Origin: Butyricimonas faecihominis | Lineage (GTDB): Bacteria > Bacteroidota > Bacteroidia > Bacteroidales > Marinifilaceae | Direction: 5' to 3' | NCBI RefSeq assembly: GCF_033096445.1 | Contig: NZ_AP028155.1 | Span: forward strand, 2,981,880 to 3,045,879 | DNA length: 64,000 nt | In this document: piece after piece, positions 17,887-28,400 of the stretch | How the letters are laid out: every line of letters begins with the position of its first letter | Position numbering within the stretch: the stretch's first letter is position 1 | Translations under genes and position numbers: made by a program | The notes under the pieces: model-generated | What the model was told of the DNA's origin: nothing | Databases searched by the model: none | Seen by the model: only the letters and a program-made list of their open reading frames with translations

Positions 17887-17918
17887 CAAAGATAGGTTTT
17901 CGGAAATAAATAAACAAA
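17887..17918 (-). promoter_or_regulatory. promoter of the locus 1 sigma gene
   Basis: On the minus strand TTTG (17915-17918), exactly 20 nt, then TATCTTTG (17887-17894). This is a full match to the Bacteroidetes housekeeping promoter and has the same spacing as the promoter of the locus 2 sigma gene. The predicted transcription start near 17880 rules out the longest reading-frame start. Confidence 0.75.
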
Positions 17919-17946
17919 TCGCTCCAATCATCCTATGATCATCTAC

Positions 17947-17984
17947 AAAAAAAAATACCGACCGGTACATTATTTCCCGGTCGG
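17947..17984 (-). terminator. Rho-independent terminator of locus 2
   Basis: On the minus strand CCGACCGG / CCGGTCGG form a perfect 8-bp stem with a 12-nt loop, followed by TA and a run of nine T. It is 22 nt downstream of the permease-fusion stop (18006) and separates locus 2 from the locus 1 promoter. Confidence 0.9.
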
Positions 17985-18005
17985 CATACTCATACAACTT
18001 ATTTC

Positions 18006-20366
18006 CTATCGTCCCCTTCTCCTTAACCAGATGAACAAGGAAAGGAAAAGCAGCAATCCCGGGAAAACTCCCAATAAAGCGTAATCAAGAATCTCTGCAC
18101 CTGTCTCTCCCACAAATAACTTCCGATCAATCGCATACGGACGTCTCACATCAATAGGCACCTCTCCATCCGACAACCAAAAGAAACTAGCTTGAATAAT
18201 CACGGAATTTGCTGTCCACAAAGGACTTCGACCGCGAGTAAGTTCTCCATCACTCAAGCAATCCGCATCACCCAAAATAACGATCTTTTGTTCTCGTTCT
18301 CCCATTTTACGAGATAATGCCAAAGCTAACGGGTAAGATTTTTGTACCTCTCCTGCGGCCGGATTATACACAACCTCTTGATCAACAATTTCCGTATTCT
18401 CCAACTCGTTCCAACAAATTGAATCAGACATAAACAACGGAACAACATCAAATCCTTTATCTGTTGTATATTCCAATCCAGCAGCCGTAGGCATCGCTGC
18501 CACGTAATAAGGCCGCATAAAACCGAAAGCATACGATAACTCCACTGCATCCTTTGTCGGTTGCGAAACAATTAAATCTATTGGTTGTTTCTGCGCAACG
18601 AATCCAGCAAATGGGCCGAGATCCTTATTATCCTTCTTTTCCTCTTCAGGATCTTTCGGTTTCTCTGGCTGAATCAAAAATCCATCCACAAGCTTCACAC
18701 CAAATGGTTCCATCACTGCTCCCATTGCATCTTGCCGACCGGGTTCCCCAATGATTACCAAATTACCTCCTCGAGCAACATATTTATCAAAGTTTACTTT
18801 CTCCGCTTCCGTCATTGCTTCACGCATTTCAGCAATAACCAAAATATTGATATCTTCAGGAATCTCTTGATCCAATGTAACATCTTTGTAATTAAATCCC
18901 TGATTTACCAATGCCTGTCTCAACATCGGCAAGTGGGTAAACATACAATAATTACGATCTCCGGGGCGATCCGTTTCCCGTTCTCCGTGACCAGATAAGA
19001 AACCAATCGTGGGTAAGGTCATGACCATCCGTTTTAAAGCAGCTGAAATTTCCGATTCCGAAGGAAATATTTCACGGTCATCATATAATCTCAAAAAAGT
19101 TTTCTCTCCAGACTCACGTTCCAACAAACGTACAGTCCGATTCCCTTCCGTAGTTCTCAAATCAATCTTTGCCCGAATTTGTTCTGGAGTTAAAATCTTC
19201 TTCGGATTCAATTTTTCCATCTCGATCACCTTCTTCGCTTTCTCCTCATAACTCATTCCCGGAAATGCCCGCTCTAGATAATCATTTTTTATTGTATCAT
19301 AATAAAGTATATACTTCATTTTTATTTCCGGTTTAAAACGCGTATATTGCTCAAAACGGCGAATATCATTGTTATATTCTTTCGGATAACCCACCCAATT
19401 ATACTTGTCCAAGATATTCACGTAAGTAGTAATTGTCAATCCTCCTTTCAACTTGTTTATGATTTCTTGACTATTAGGCGTCAACGTATTTGCTTTCGTA
19501 TGAGTGGCGTCATAATAACATTTAAAAACAGGACGAGAAGAAACAAATGCCAACACGACAGCTATCCCCCATACTCCTGCATATTTACCTAAAGAAGTTA
19601 ACCAACTGACCTTTTGTCGCCGTCCCTGCATACGGATAATAGTCATCAACAAGAATAACACCACAACCACGATAAAATAAAGCACATCCTCACTACAAAT
19701 CATCCCGAACATAAAATTATCGGAACGCCCTGTCATCCCAAACCAATAAGTGACTTCCCGAACAAACGGAACAGCCTGCCACATCCCTTTTACATACGTC
19801 AACACGGCAAGTACCGCCAACGTTCCCACGGCAGCAACAATTTGATAAGATGTCAAACTGGACATGAACAAACCAATAGCTACATAAGCACACAACAACA
19901 GATAAACACCTAAAAGTCCCGTCAAGAAAACAGGAATGTCCATGTTCTCAATCGTGCATACACTATAGATTCCGTAAACCAATAAAACACCGACCAAGAT
20001 CAGTCCATAAATTAACATGGCGCAATATTTACCCAAAATAATCTGGGCATTCGTAATCGGGGAAGAATAAAGCAATTTAATCGAACCACTTCCTAATTCC
20101 CGACTCATCAGCCCCATTGTCAACAAAGGAATATACAAATACAAATAAGACTGTACAGCGACAAACAAACCTCTTTGCCCACCAAAAATACCGAGAGTCA
20201 AATTAGATCCTATTCCCCCCATACTTTGGGATTGCACAATCTCTGAAATTGTTCCGGAAAACAACATCCCCGTTTGAAACGTGAATATAATCAAAATCAA
20301 CCAAGCAATCGGGGAATAAAACAAATCCCGCAATTCCGTTTTCGCTATCTTAAATATAATTCTCAT
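18006..20366 (-). CDS. ABC-2 permease fused to GldG-like auxiliary domain
   Basis: The 786-residue inner-membrane protein combines an ABC-2 permease (GldF-like; about six hydrophobic segments within residues 1-250, beginning MRIIFKIAKTELRDLFYSPIAW and including LLYSSPITNAQIILGKY) with a large periplasmic GldG/ABC-transporter-auxiliary domain (about 290-750; SQEIINKLKGGLTITTYV, GFLSGHGERETD, LVIIGEPGRQ) and a final transmembrane helix with a basic tail. In gliding Bacteroidetes GldA, GldF and GldG form an ABC complex needed for motility; non-gliding gut species keep related exporters of unknown substrate. It follows the ATPase gene by 24 nt. The fusion replaces two separate genes. Confidence 0.88.
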   Translation of the reverse strand: MRIIFKIAKTELRDLFYSPIAWLILIIFTFQTGMLFSGTISEIVQSQSMGGIGSNLTLGIFGGQRGLFVAVQSYLYLYIPLLTMGLMSRELGSGSIKLLYSSPITNAQIILGKYCAMLIYGLILVGVLLVYGIYSVCTIENMDIPVFLTGLLGVYLLLCAYVAIGLFMSSLTSYQIVAAVGTLAVLAVLTYVKGMWQAVPFVREVTYWFGMTGRSDNFMFGMICSEDVLYFIVVVVLFLLMTIIRMQGRRQKVSWLTSLGKYAGVWGIAVVLAFVSSRPVFKCYYDATHTKANTLTPNSQEIINKLKGGLTITTYVNILDKYNWVGYPKEYNNDIRRFEQYTRFKPEIKMKYILYYDTIKNDYLERAFPGMSYEEKAKKVIEMEKLNPKKILTPEQIRAKIDLRTTEGNRTVRLLERESGEKTFLRLYDDREIFPSESEISAALKRMVMTLPTIGFLSGHGERETDRPGDRNYCMFTHLPMLRQALVNQGFNYKDVTLDQEIPEDINILVIAEMREAMTEAEKVNFDKYVARGGNLVIIGEPGRQDAMGAVMEPFGVKLVDGFLIQPEKPKDPEEEKKDNKDLGPFAGFVAQKQPIDLIVSQPTKDAVELSYAFGFMRPYYVAAMPTAAGLEYTTDKGFDVVPLFMSDSICWNELENTEIVDQEVVYNPAAGEVQKSYPLALALSRKMGEREQKIVILGDADCLSDGELTRGRSPLWTANSVIIQASFFWLSDGEVPIDVRRPYAIDRKLFVGETGAEILDYALLGVFPGLLLFLSLFIWLRRRGR

Positions 20367-20390
20367 CTTTACTGCAAATAAAATTTAACA

Positions 20391-21311
20391 CTATTTCTTG
20401 GACAACTCGGCAAAAATGGTATCCAACGAACTTTTCTCCTGTTGTAATTCCATTAATTGCCAATCGCGCGTATAACTAGCTTCCACAATACTATTTATTG
20501 CCTCCTTGACATCTGAAAATTGAATACGGAACCTCGGGCCACCTAACTCCTCTACACGAACAACCCCAGGAAGAGCCTGTATGTCAGCCACCAACGGGAG
20601 TGCTCCCAACGAAACGACTAACGTGTTCGGTTGTATATAATTATCAAATTCTTCCACCGTTCCGGAAAAAACCATATTTCCCTGTTCGATCATCCGGATA
20701 TAATCACAAGTTGCTTGCACTTCCGGCAAGATATGAGTAGAAAGAATCACAGTTCGTTCTTCCGCTATCTCTTTAATCAAATGACGAATCTCGACAATCT
20801 GATTCGGGTCCAATCCATTCGTCGGCTCATCAAAAATAACCAATTCCGGGTTATGAATAATAGCCTGGGCTATCCCTACCCGTTGCTGATAACCTCCGGA
20901 TAAATTATGAATAACCCGTTTCGCAAAATGAGAAATACCACAACGACCCATAACTTCCCGCACCGCTTTTTTCACCTCCCGCTCCGGGATATGTCTCAAC
21001 TCCGCACAAAACTCCAGATACTCCTCCACAGTCAAATCCGGATGTAACGGCGGCACTTGCGGCAAAAAGCCAATATGTCGTTTCGCTTCAACAGGATTCT
21101 GGCTAATACTGATTCCCTTTATATAAACATCCCCCTCTGTCTGTTTTAACACCCCGCACATGATATTCATGGTCGTGGATTTCCCGGCTCCATTGGAGCC
21201 GAGTAACCCATAAATACCATTTTTCGTTATCTCAAAATTAATATCCCGAATCGCCCACTGCACACTATAGCGATGGGACAAATGCTCCACCTTTACAATT
21301 GATTCTTCCAT
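20391..21311 (-). CDS. ABC transporter ATPase, GldA-like
   Basis: The 306-residue cytoplasmic nucleotide-binding subunit has Walker A GLLGSNGAGKSTTM (about 35-48), the Q-loop region IGFLPQVPPLHPDLTVEEYLEF, signature LSGGYQQRVGIAQAI, Walker B ELVIFDEPTNGLDP and switch His in ILSTHILPEVQ. The C-terminal 70 residues resemble the GldA tail. Its partner is the permease fusion directly downstream. It is 26 nt after the PKD-like lipoprotein gene, so the ABC exporter appears to be transcribed as part of the SusCD operon. Confidence 0.93.
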   Translation of the reverse strand: MEESIVKVEHLSHRYSVQWAIRDINFEITKNGIYGLLGSNGAGKSTTMNIMCGVLKQTEGDVYIKGISISQNPVEAKRHIGFLPQVPPLHPDLTVEEYLEFCAELRHIPEREVKKAVREVMGRCGISHFAKRVIHNLSGGYQQRVGIAQAIIHNPELVIFDEPTNGLDPNQIVEIRHLIKEIAEERTVILSTHILPEVQATCDYIRMIEQGNMVFSGTVEEFDNYIQPNTLVVSLGALPLVADIQALPGVVRVEELGGPRFRIQFSDVKEAINSIVEASYTRDWQLMELQQEKSSLDTIFAELSKK

Positions 21312-21337
21312 ACAATATGATTTTATACAAACTTCTG

Positions 21338-23014
21338 TTAATATTCATCTACACCCGTCACTCCCGTGGCCATCTCTTTCGCCATGGTTATCTTTCCGTC
21401 AAACGTCATTGTTTCCACACACTTCGGTCGATCTCTATCCGAGATGTCATAAAACTTCAACGTGCCATTTTCACCTCCGACAACTAACAAGTCATACTTA
21501 CCTATCGCACCGACATCAGAGGTTCCATATCCGATATAGGTCACCTTTTCCGGAAAATCCGTAATCATCGACTTACTCGCATACTCGCTAGCAACAAGTA
21601 AATAATTCACATGATTGCCATCCGTATATACCACTTGATTCTTAGCTTTTGCATTAGATGACGAACAAGTAACTAATATCAAAGCATCATCAGAAATCCT
21701 GACAGGGCACTCTACTACACGAGAATCCGCTCCCTCAGGATAAAAAGGAAACATCGGAGCAACAGACTGCACTATAGAACCGTCAGACGGATTCATTATA
21801 AACTCCCCACACCAAGTCTTTCCTGATGCATCATTATAAATTACAGAATATACATTAAGACTTGTCGTAAAATTCAACATTGCACTCTTCATATATCCCA
21901 TATTCAATACTTTAGTCCCATTTTCAAATCCCCAAACCGGAGGACAATCCGTTAACGAACCATTATTTTTTAAAGGAATCAAACTCGTCGCCAAATAGGA
22001 GGGATCTCCCCAGCCACTTCCAGCCTGTTTCGAAGCGAAAGCAATCATAATCAGCCGATTATTCTTTTCATCCCAACAAGGAATTGAGGTAAATCCATAC
22101 AAACGGGTACCGAATTCCGTAATTTTATACCCTTTTTCATCCAATTCGTAAGGAGTATTGATAAACATCCCTCCCAAATTATTTTTTGACAATTGCCGTC
22201 TGTAAAGCTTACCGTCTTTATTGGCTAAAAAAGTACATAACCCAGTTCCCTTATAAGCTTCCCACGCATCAACCCTCGCAACCGGAGAAAACCCGGACGG
22301 GACTCCTCCTCCGAACAAATCTTTCAGTTCGGAATGTAATTCGAACGTAGCGGCATCCACTTCATAAGCAACCTCGTCAGTCATAATCGTAACCGACCCC
22401 ATCGGTCCCACATTCTTAGCCGTTCTAGTATATCCCAAGAAAACAGGTTTGCCGGAAATTGACAATGCATTTATTTCACTAAAAGAATCCTGCAATTCAA
22501 ATTCATCCTTCAATTCCTCCCGATTATATGTTCTTTTTACAAAATAACATTCTCCTTCACCTTCTTTTTCTGTTAAAACGAACCAGTCTCCATTACTACG
22601 ATACGGTGTTATAAAAAAAGAAACCACTTTCATGAAACGAGTTTCAAACTCCTTATCGATAACAGTAAATGAACCTCTTACCCATTTGTCTGTAGCACAA
22701 AGTTCTTCCATCTTTGTCCATTTAATTACGCTATCCACCGGAATATCAATATCTGCTTCTGTAGCTATAACCACATCATTCAACTTCCACTCATAGCGTA
22801 CTTCCCGCTCCCTCGAAACAGAATCCGTATCCCATCTAAAAGCATCATGTCCGCGCAGTTTCATCACGTTATGCTCTGTCGCATACACGCTTATTGGCTG
22901 ATCTGTATGCCATTTAGGCTCCTTAATGTCGTAATAATCATAATTTCCCTCATCCTCTAAACAACCAAATATCAAAAAAAACGACAAACAAAATAATATA
23001 TGAATCTTTCTCAT
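21338..23014 (-). CDS. PKD-like family lipoprotein, locus 2
   Basis: The 558-residue exported lipoprotein has the signal and lipobox FFLIFGC (Cys18), then Ig/PKD-like beta repeats (YEWKLNDVVIATEADIDIP about 75-95) and a C-terminal part rich in beta strands that may form a propeller. It matches the family named PKD-like lipoprotein that is found beside SusC/SusD pairs and DUF4843 proteins. It is probably on the cell surface and assists ligand binding; the ligand is unknown. It lies 18 nt after the DUF4843 gene and before the ABC ATPase. Confidence 0.78.
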   Translation of the reverse strand: MRKIHILFCLSFFLIFGCLEDEGNYDYYDIKEPKWHTDQPISVYATEHNVMKLRGHDAFRWDTDSVSREREVRYEWKLNDVVIATEADIDIPVDSVIKWTKMEELCATDKWVRGSFTVIDKEFETRFMKVVSFFITPYRSNGDWFVLTEKEGEGECYFVKRTYNREELKDEFELQDSFSEINALSISGKPVFLGYTRTAKNVGPMGSVTIMTDEVAYEVDAATFELHSELKDLFGGGVPSGFSPVARVDAWEAYKGTGLCTFLANKDGKLYRRQLSKNNLGGMFINTPYELDEKGYKITEFGTRLYGFTSIPCWDEKNNRLIMIAFASKQAGSGWGDPSYLATSLIPLKNNGSLTDCPPVWGFENGTKVLNMGYMKSAMLNFTTSLNVYSVIYNDASGKTWCGEFIMNPSDGSIVQSVAPMFPFYPEGADSRVVECPVRISDDALILVTCSSSNAKAKNQVVYTDGNHVNYLLVASEYASKSMITDFPEKVTYIGYGTSDVGAIGKYDLLVVGGENGTLKFYDISDRDRPKCVETMTFDGKITMAKEMATGVTGVDEY

Positions 23015-23032
23015 AATAGCAACTTTTAATCA

Positions 23033-23794
23033 TTAAATCACAACTGTTATATCGTTACCATACTCATCTTTTTGTCCGGGATTGGCAATCAGCCACTCTT
23101 TAAATTTTAAAACCAATCCGATAGCCAAATCCGGACGTTCCTCTATCATCTTTTCGTCCATTGTCATACCGGGATCAGCATGTTCAACGAAAAGCTTATA
23201 TTTTGTATTGGAAAACTTCCCTAAAAGCGTAAGTTCAACTTCACCATTCTCTTTCCACCAATCCGGTCTTTCTGCCACATAAGAAGAAATTATCACAGCA
23301 CGACGGCGTTCATACTGTCCCAAGCCAATCCCTTCACCTGGTACTAACTCAACAAACAACCGTACCCCCTTCTCCATTTTTTTTAACCGCTCGGACAGGT
23401 TCAACCTAATCTTTATCGTATCTTGAATATCCAATTGCCCTTCCAACAGAGGTTTTGCATGAAACACATACTGGTCATCCAAATCATACTCATCTTCATT
23501 AGCCGTTGTTCCCTCACTTATCACTTTTAAACCAAAAGGAATATCTGCCGTTAACGGTAATCCGGAATAGTTCACAACCACCTCAGCTTCTATTGTTTTC
23601 GTATCATCGGGATAAAAGAAGAACGACATCACAGTCGAGTCTGCCCCCTCCGTTCCCGGTTGAAGGGCATTCATATAAAATTTATCAAAATAAAGCTGAG
23701 CCTGCCCATCAAAAACTTTTATATCATCTTCATTGCAAGAAAAGAAGGACAAAAACATCAACATTATCATAAAATATAAATATCTTTTCATCAT
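23033..23794 (-). CDS. DUF4843 domain lipoprotein, locus 2
   Basis: The 253-residue lipoprotein (lipobox FLSFFSC) has the DUF4843 features: an early AQLYFD segment, MSFFFYPDDTKTIEAEVVVN, an internal RLNLSERLKKMEKGVRLFVELVP and a C-terminal WLIANPGQKDEYGNDI. The family is a regular partner of SusC/SusD in Bacteroidales; no activity is known. It follows susD by 18 nt. Confidence 0.82.
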   Translation of the reverse strand: MMKRYLYFMIMLMFLSFFSCNEDDIKVFDGQAQLYFDKFYMNALQPGTEGADSTVMSFFFYPDDTKTIEAEVVVNYSGLPLTADIPFGLKVISEGTTANEDEYDLDDQYVFHAKPLLEGQLDIQDTIKIRLNLSERLKKMEKGVRLFVELVPGEGIGLGQYERRRAVIISSYVAERPDWWKENGEVELTLLGKFSNTKYKLFVEHADPGMTMDEKMIEERPDLAIGLVLKFKEWLIANPGQKDEYGNDITVVI

Positions 23795-23812
23795 GATTCA
23801 AAGTTTATGTCG

Positions 23813-25411
23813 TTATTTAATATCTGCTGGCACAGGGAACATACTTTCTTGAAGAGTCATAGGACGCAATGTTCCTTTATCATTCACAATCGCCGTATTC
23901 AAACGTTTATACAAGAAAAACAATTGTCCTTCAGAAATCCACTCGCGACGCGCATCATGGAGTAATTCCTGCTCAAATTCATTCCAAGTCGATCCTCCAA
24001 GTGAACTTCCATAAATCCCCCTATTTTCACGGATTTCATTCAAAATTCGATAGGCCTCACCTACATTCCCGTTACGTGCATAATACTCGGCCATAATATA
24101 TTTCATCTCGGTAAGACGAATTACAGGAAACAAATTCACTGTTTTATCTCTTGTATCCAAATTAGTGGGAATAAAATATTTAGCAGAAACAGGATAGGCG
24201 CCACTACCTAAAAAAATCATATGATTCCATCGATGATCCGAACTTTTCTCATCAACACCTCCATGTGAAAAATAGCTTTCCGAAATTTGAAACCAATTCG
24301 GAGAAACTCCACCTTTCCAATCCGCACTCAACCAACTACCTGTTCCTTGATAAGACAAACTGTTATAGGCAGCAAAAATTAAATTAGACATCGTTTTATA
24401 ATCTTTTCGATTATTAAAATCTGCTTCATTATTACCCCAACCTTGTGTCAAACCGCTATAATCATCCTTATACATCAAATTCTTCGAACCATCTCTAAAT
24501 ACCACATGGGCTTTTACCACTTCATCAGCATAATTAAAGGCATCCTGATCCCGTCCCGCGTACTGGCAAACCCTCGCCAATAAAGCAGTAACGGCATTAT
24601 AACTCATTCTATACCCCCGTCCTTTAAAGAAATCATCTATCAATGCAGCATCAAAATCCTCGATCTGTTGCCCGGATATAGTCTGAGAATTATAGGTAAA
24701 ATCGTTATTAAAACGTCCCGTACCGGATAAATTAATTCCCTGTCCATTTATTGTTGTATCGTAAACAGCAACTAACCCTCTAGCCTTTTCCAAATCTGCA
24801 ATCACTTTTTCTAACACAGGTTTCACTCCAAGTTTTGTGGCTGACAACACCGGATAAGATTCTATATAAGGGATATACGCACGTCCATCATCATTTATGG
24901 GAGCCGGAGCAAACAAACGTAACAATTCAAAATGAATCAAGGCCCGACAAGCATATGCCTCTCCTGTGATCATCTTCCTTTCCATTTCCCCTTCCGCAAA
25001 AATATCATTAGAAGCATTTTCGATATTCTGCAATAAGTCATTTGCATTAGCAATAATATTATAGGCAATTCCCCACGCACTCTCTATACTTGAAGATACT
25101 TGCGTGTTTGTGTACTCATATTTGGCTGCAGCTTTACACATCTCGTCATTGAATGAGCCGGACTCCAAATTATATAACTGGGCCATACAATCCAACATTC
25201 CATAAGACCAATTCCGACCATAAAGTTCCGGCTTACCCATTGACTTATACAAACCATTCAGAACAGACCGATAACCGTCACCCGTACTAAACAAATCACT
25301 TTCAGTTGCTTGCCCTGCTGGTGTAACATCCAACCAATCCTTACATCCCGCAAATACCAAAACAATGACAACTGCTAATATTTTAATATAATTTCCCATG
25401 CCATATACCAT
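23813..25411 (-). CDS. SusD/RagB family nutrient-binding lipoprotein, locus 2
   Basis: The 532-residue outer-membrane lipoprotein has the lipobox VLVFAGC, the SusD TPR-like N-terminal half (GEAYACRALIHFELLRLFAPAP) and the C-terminal signature (VIRLTEMKYIMAEYYARNG, LNEIRENRGIY, LLHDARREWISEGQLFFLYKRLN, FPVPADI). The first ATG (25411) directly abuts the susC stop; ATG 25399 gives a cleaner signal peptide and is an alternative. It is paired with the susC of locus 2. It differs strongly from the locus 1 SusD, so the two loci probably take different ligands. Confidence 0.93.
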   Translation of the reverse strand: MVYGMGNYIKILAVVIVLVFAGCKDWLDVTPAGQATESDLFSTGDGYRSVLNGLYKSMGKPELYGRNWSYGMLDCMAQLYNLESGSFNDEMCKAAAKYEYTNTQVSSSIESAWGIAYNIIANANDLLQNIENASNDIFAEGEMERKMITGEAYACRALIHFELLRLFAPAPINDDGRAYIPYIESYPVLSATKLGVKPVLEKVIADLEKARGLVAVYDTTINGQGINLSGTGRFNNDFTYNSQTISGQQIEDFDAALIDDFFKGRGYRMSYNAVTALLARVCQYAGRDQDAFNYADEVVKAHVVFRDGSKNLMYKDDYSGLTQGWGNNEADFNNRKDYKTMSNLIFAAYNSLSYQGTGSWLSADWKGGVSPNWFQISESYFSHGGVDEKSSDHRWNHMIFLGSGAYPVSAKYFIPTNLDTRDKTVNLFPVIRLTEMKYIMAEYYARNGNVGEAYRILNEIRENRGIYGSSLGGSTWNEFEQELLHDARREWISEGQLFFLYKRLNTAIVNDKGTLRPMTLQESMFPVPADIK

Positions 25412-28400
25412 TTAGAATCCAACATTTAATGAAAAATTAAAACTTCTCGCAAACGGATAATTTATAGCTCTCTCCTCTTTCACACTTCTCCATTTACACA
25501 AATCATTCGCACTAAACTGCACGCTCAAGCTTTTGAGTTTCCACTTAGAAATCAACTGACGGCTAAAATCATAACCTATTGAAAGACTTGTAAAATCCAA
25601 ACGATTATCATCTTGCACGAATCTGGAAGTCGGATTTTGTGTCGGATTTTTACTCAAATCATAATAAGGAACCACGTCTCCCGCATTTTTCCATCGTGCA
25701 GACAACACCCGTTTATCCACATTCTGCGTGCTAACCTGAGCATTCTCGACTTTCTCCGCTAATGTTGAATTATAACTCTGTCCTCCCCACTGATAATTGA
25801 AATAAGCATTCAATGTGATTCCTTTCCATGCCACATTGATACCGAAAGAACCTTTGGCATCCGGTTCCGTATCCCCGACAACAACTTGATCATTAGCATC
25901 CCACGTGTAAGTCGACATCCCGTTTTTCTTTACAAAACGTTCACGTCCATTAGCCGGATCTATTCCCTCGGAACGAACCGCATAGATCGCAGACAAGGAC
26001 TTTCCTTCATAATACAATATCAACGGCCTGCTTAACACATCTTTGTACTTAGAATCTTCTTTCTCGTATTCGGCAAGAATCGTTTCATTATAAGCATTCA
26101 TCTCCTCACTCAATTCAGTAATTTTACTCCTGTTAGAAGATAAATTTGCCATAAACGTCACCATCCAATCTTTATTCTGGAAAAGAGTAGAAGTCAACGC
26201 AACTTCAAACCCTTCATTCAACGTTGCTCCAGAATTCTCCTTGTAAGAAGTAAAACCGGAATAAGCCGGAATTTTCACGTCATCGATCAAATCTTCTGTT
26301 TCATTCCGATAATACGATCCCTCCAAAGTAATTTTATCATTCAGTAAACCTATATTGAAACCTGCATCCAACTTATATGTCGTTTGCCAAGTCAGCCGCG
26401 AATTCCCCAAAGCCATCAAAGAAGCTGCAGGCCCCGTGAAAAACCATGCATCTGTTGCTGTTTGGAAGGTTGTTATGGCCGAATAAGGAGCGAATCCCAC
26501 ATTTCCAGTAGAACCGTAAGAAGCCCTCAATTTTAAACGACTAATCAACCAATGCCCTTTTAAGAAATCATAATTATGAACATTCAATCCGGCTCCTACT
26601 GACCAAAACGGAGCAAATTGCTTATCCGAACCGAAATCGGAACTTCCATCCAAACGGAAAGAGCCGTCGAACAAATAAATATCATTATAGGCGTAATTCA
26701 CGGAAGCTAAAAAACCTATCTTACGAGTTTTAGATTCCGACACATTTACCGGCCTGGCCTGAGTGGCTGCAAATTGAGGTTCATGCATATTCCCCAATTG
26801 GAAACCATTTAATACATACGATAACGACTCCGTTTTGCTTTCAGAAATCTCCCCTCCGGCTGTTGCATTAATAAAATGATTGCCGAAAACATGATTATAA
26901 TAAAACATCATTTTTCCATTCCAACTCCAATTATCATTTTCTTGCCGACTCAACTCTCCTTTCTGATCGGCAGGAGTTACATCATATACAGGATCTGCAG
27001 GATCCTTAAAATTATCCGTACGACCATCCGTTCTGCGAAGACCTAATTGGCCTTTAAACATCAATCCTTCCATAATATGAATGTTCAACTGGAAATTATT
27101 GGTTAAATCCCGGTTTTTCATCTTGCCATAGAAAGTTGACAAATTGGCCACTTTCCACAAGGGATTTATCATAGAAACAGTAGTTCCAAGCACTTCTTTC
27201 AACAAGCGTCCGTTTTCATCATATATCTCAGCATAAGGCTGTGCTTCAGCATATTGAGTATACTGCCCATAAGGAGAATCCTCAGACTCTGTAACCGTAT
27301 AAGAAATATTATTCAATAATTGTAACCAACTTCCCGCACGATAATCCAACGTTAATCCTCCCCCATAAATATGACGGAAAGAACCTTTCATCACACCGTT
27401 TTTACTCGCATTATAATTCAAATCTATACCATACCTGATGCTCTCCTCCCCACCAGATACATTCAAACTATGCATATGACCAAAGGCATTCCGCAAAGGT
27501 TGCGACATCCAATCGGTGTTCACCCCGCGCAAAATAGCATTTTGTTTCTTATAATATTGAGCCGTAAGTTCAATTTGTTTTTCCGGATCATCAGATGAAT
27601 ATAAACCACTTAAGCGTTCAACTTCCAATTTTTCAGCCGCATCACAAAGATTATAATCAGACAGATCCGGGAAATCCACATTACCGGAAAAATTATAATA
27701 AATCTGCATCTCTCCCGGTTTAGGAGCAACCGTCGTAACGACAACCACCCCATTAGCAGCTTGAGAACCATACATAGCTGTTGCAGCGGCATCCTTCAAA
27801 ATGGTAATTGACTCGATACGATTTACATCCAAATCATAAATTTTCTGAACATCCACCTCGAATCCATCCAAAATAAACACGGGCAAATTAGGATTATTTT
27901 CCAAAGTCGTACGCTGTGTTCTTTTCTGCTGTTCCACATCCAATCCTTTCGTCTGCCCAATAGAAGTCTCTCCCCGGATATTAAACTCCGGTAAAGCATT
28001 TGGATCCGATCCCCACAATTTATTATCTTTGATCCGGAATGAAGGATCAAACGTTTGTAATGCTGCAATCACGTTTTTTGAATTCACTTTCATTAACTGC
28101 TCTTTAGTTACAGTCGTAGCTTTACCGGTAAAACTCTCTTTACGAATATTGGAGTACCCTGTCACAACCACCTCGTCCATTTTCTTGTGATCTTCCTCCA
28201 TTACAACGTTTATCGAATCCAGTCCTACATATTTAATCTCCTGTGTCCGCATCCCGACAAATGAAAACACCAACACAAAATTAGTATCACGCATGGCGGG
28301 TAAAACCATCCTGTATTTTCCCTCGCTATCAGTTGCCGTTCCCAAATTTGTTCCTTTCACCACCACCGTTACCCCCGGCAACGGCATCTTTCCCTTATCC